A model generated the notes under the pieces. The model ran no database searches. It was not told where the DNA came from and worked only from the letters and a program-made list of their open reading frames with translations. A stretch of DNA of 41,060 nt from the NCBI GenBank assembly GCA_045538465.1, contig JAZSRK010000116.1, positions 1 through 41,060 on the forward strand, written 5' to 3'. Of the stretch, positions 40,835 to 41,060 are shown piece after piece (positions within the stretch are counted from its first letter, which is position 1; each line of letters opens with the position of its first letter). Both the position numbers and the translations under genes were made by a program. Source of the stretch: Limiplasma sp045538465. Lineage in GTDB: Bacteria > Bacillota > Clostridia > Christensenellales > Aristaeellaceae.

Positions 40835-41060
40835 GGGTCCTGGGTAACAGGGCCGCGAGCGTGTTTGCAAGTTCGGGAGAATTTTGCAGCTGCTGGATCA
40901 GCAGAGCCACATCAATGGTAGGCTGCGGGTCTGCTGGCGCTCTCACATTACGCAAATCCGGGTTGGAGTAGAAAGAAGATTCAAACTTTTGTGCATTGAT
41001 CTTTCTGTCCTCATCCAGGATGTGTGCATAAATTCTCGTAATCATATCGACTTCGGCGTG
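40830..41060 (-). CDS. Tyrosine recombinase/integrase, C-terminal end (partial)
   Basis: The 76 residues present end a phage-type integrase: HAEVDMITRIYAHILDEDRKINAQKFE. The His at the window edge is in the usual position of the second catalytic His, and Tyr in RIYAH fits the nucleophile. The rest of the gene lies beyond the window. Its position next to tRNA-Arg, reading toward the tRNA 3' end, is typical of an integrated element whose attachment site is in the tRNA. Confidence 0.85.
   Translation of the reverse strand, partial: HAEVDMITRIYAHILDEDRKINAQKFESSFYSNPDLRNVRAPADPQPTIDVALLIQQLQNSPELANTLAALLPRTR

Overview
The window looks like chromosome from a Gram-positive, Clostridia-type member of the Firmicutes (gut Oscillospirales- or Christensenellales-like). 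This is inferred from a T-box leader on thrS, strong AGGAGG-type ribosome binding sites, consensus TTGACA/TATAAT promoters, cre-like sites, the gyrB-gyrA order and the CUT1/Opp transporter families. I could not assign a genus. Base composition is mid-range and, by eye, slightly GC-rich. Both window edges are unusual: the left edge carries an unidentified highly structured segment, and the right edge carries a tRNA-Arg with a broken duplicate beside the 3' end of a tyrosine-recombinase gene.

Layout. 1-200: structured segment and terminator. 207-2416 (minus): thrS with T-box leader and promoter. 2433-4463 (plus): attenuator-like leader, a CNNM/CorC-type ion transporter and a small anchored protein. 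4596-10597 (plus): complete peptide ABC importer (two permeases, two ATPases, binding protein). 10619-11880: leader ORF, hairpins and terminator ahead of a SAM methyltransferase. 11884-20575 (plus): a long regulatory gap with cre-like sites, then a ten-gene run with a CUT1 sugar importer and five small integral membrane proteins of unknown function. 20563-22618: an AraC regulator (minus), divergent from a second UgpC/MsmX-type ATPase. 22626-24062 (minus): a right-handed beta-helix protein. 24185-25638: argH. 25663-27977: GT-C-type glycosyltransferase and acyltransferase 3. 28024-30445: asnA, amino-acid-kinase homologue and membrane protein. 30534-32183 (minus): GT39-like glycosyltransferase. 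32203-37042 (minus): gyrB-gyrA with promoter and terminator. 37160-39048 (minus): alpha/alpha-toroid protein and a secreted triple peptidoglycan-binding-domain protein. 39252-40424 (plus): P-loop/CYTH fusion. 40454-41060: tRNA-Arg, its partial copy and the integrase end.

How it fits together. Much of the window is devoted to scavenging. The Opp system brings in peptides, and the CUT1 system probably brings in oligosaccharides under catabolite control (cre) and AraC control, with the beta-helix protein a candidate for acting on them inside the cell. The remaining genes are housekeeping (thrS, argH, asnA, gyrase) or envelope-related (GT-C, AT3, GT39, PG-binding). The most unusual items are the CUT1 locus with its five accessory membrane proteins, two separate short-ORF/terminator leaders (before the CorC homologue and before the methyltransferase), the mutually exclusive hairpins behind the sugar-binding protein gene, the P-loop/CYTH fusion, and the tRNA-Arg/integrase junction.
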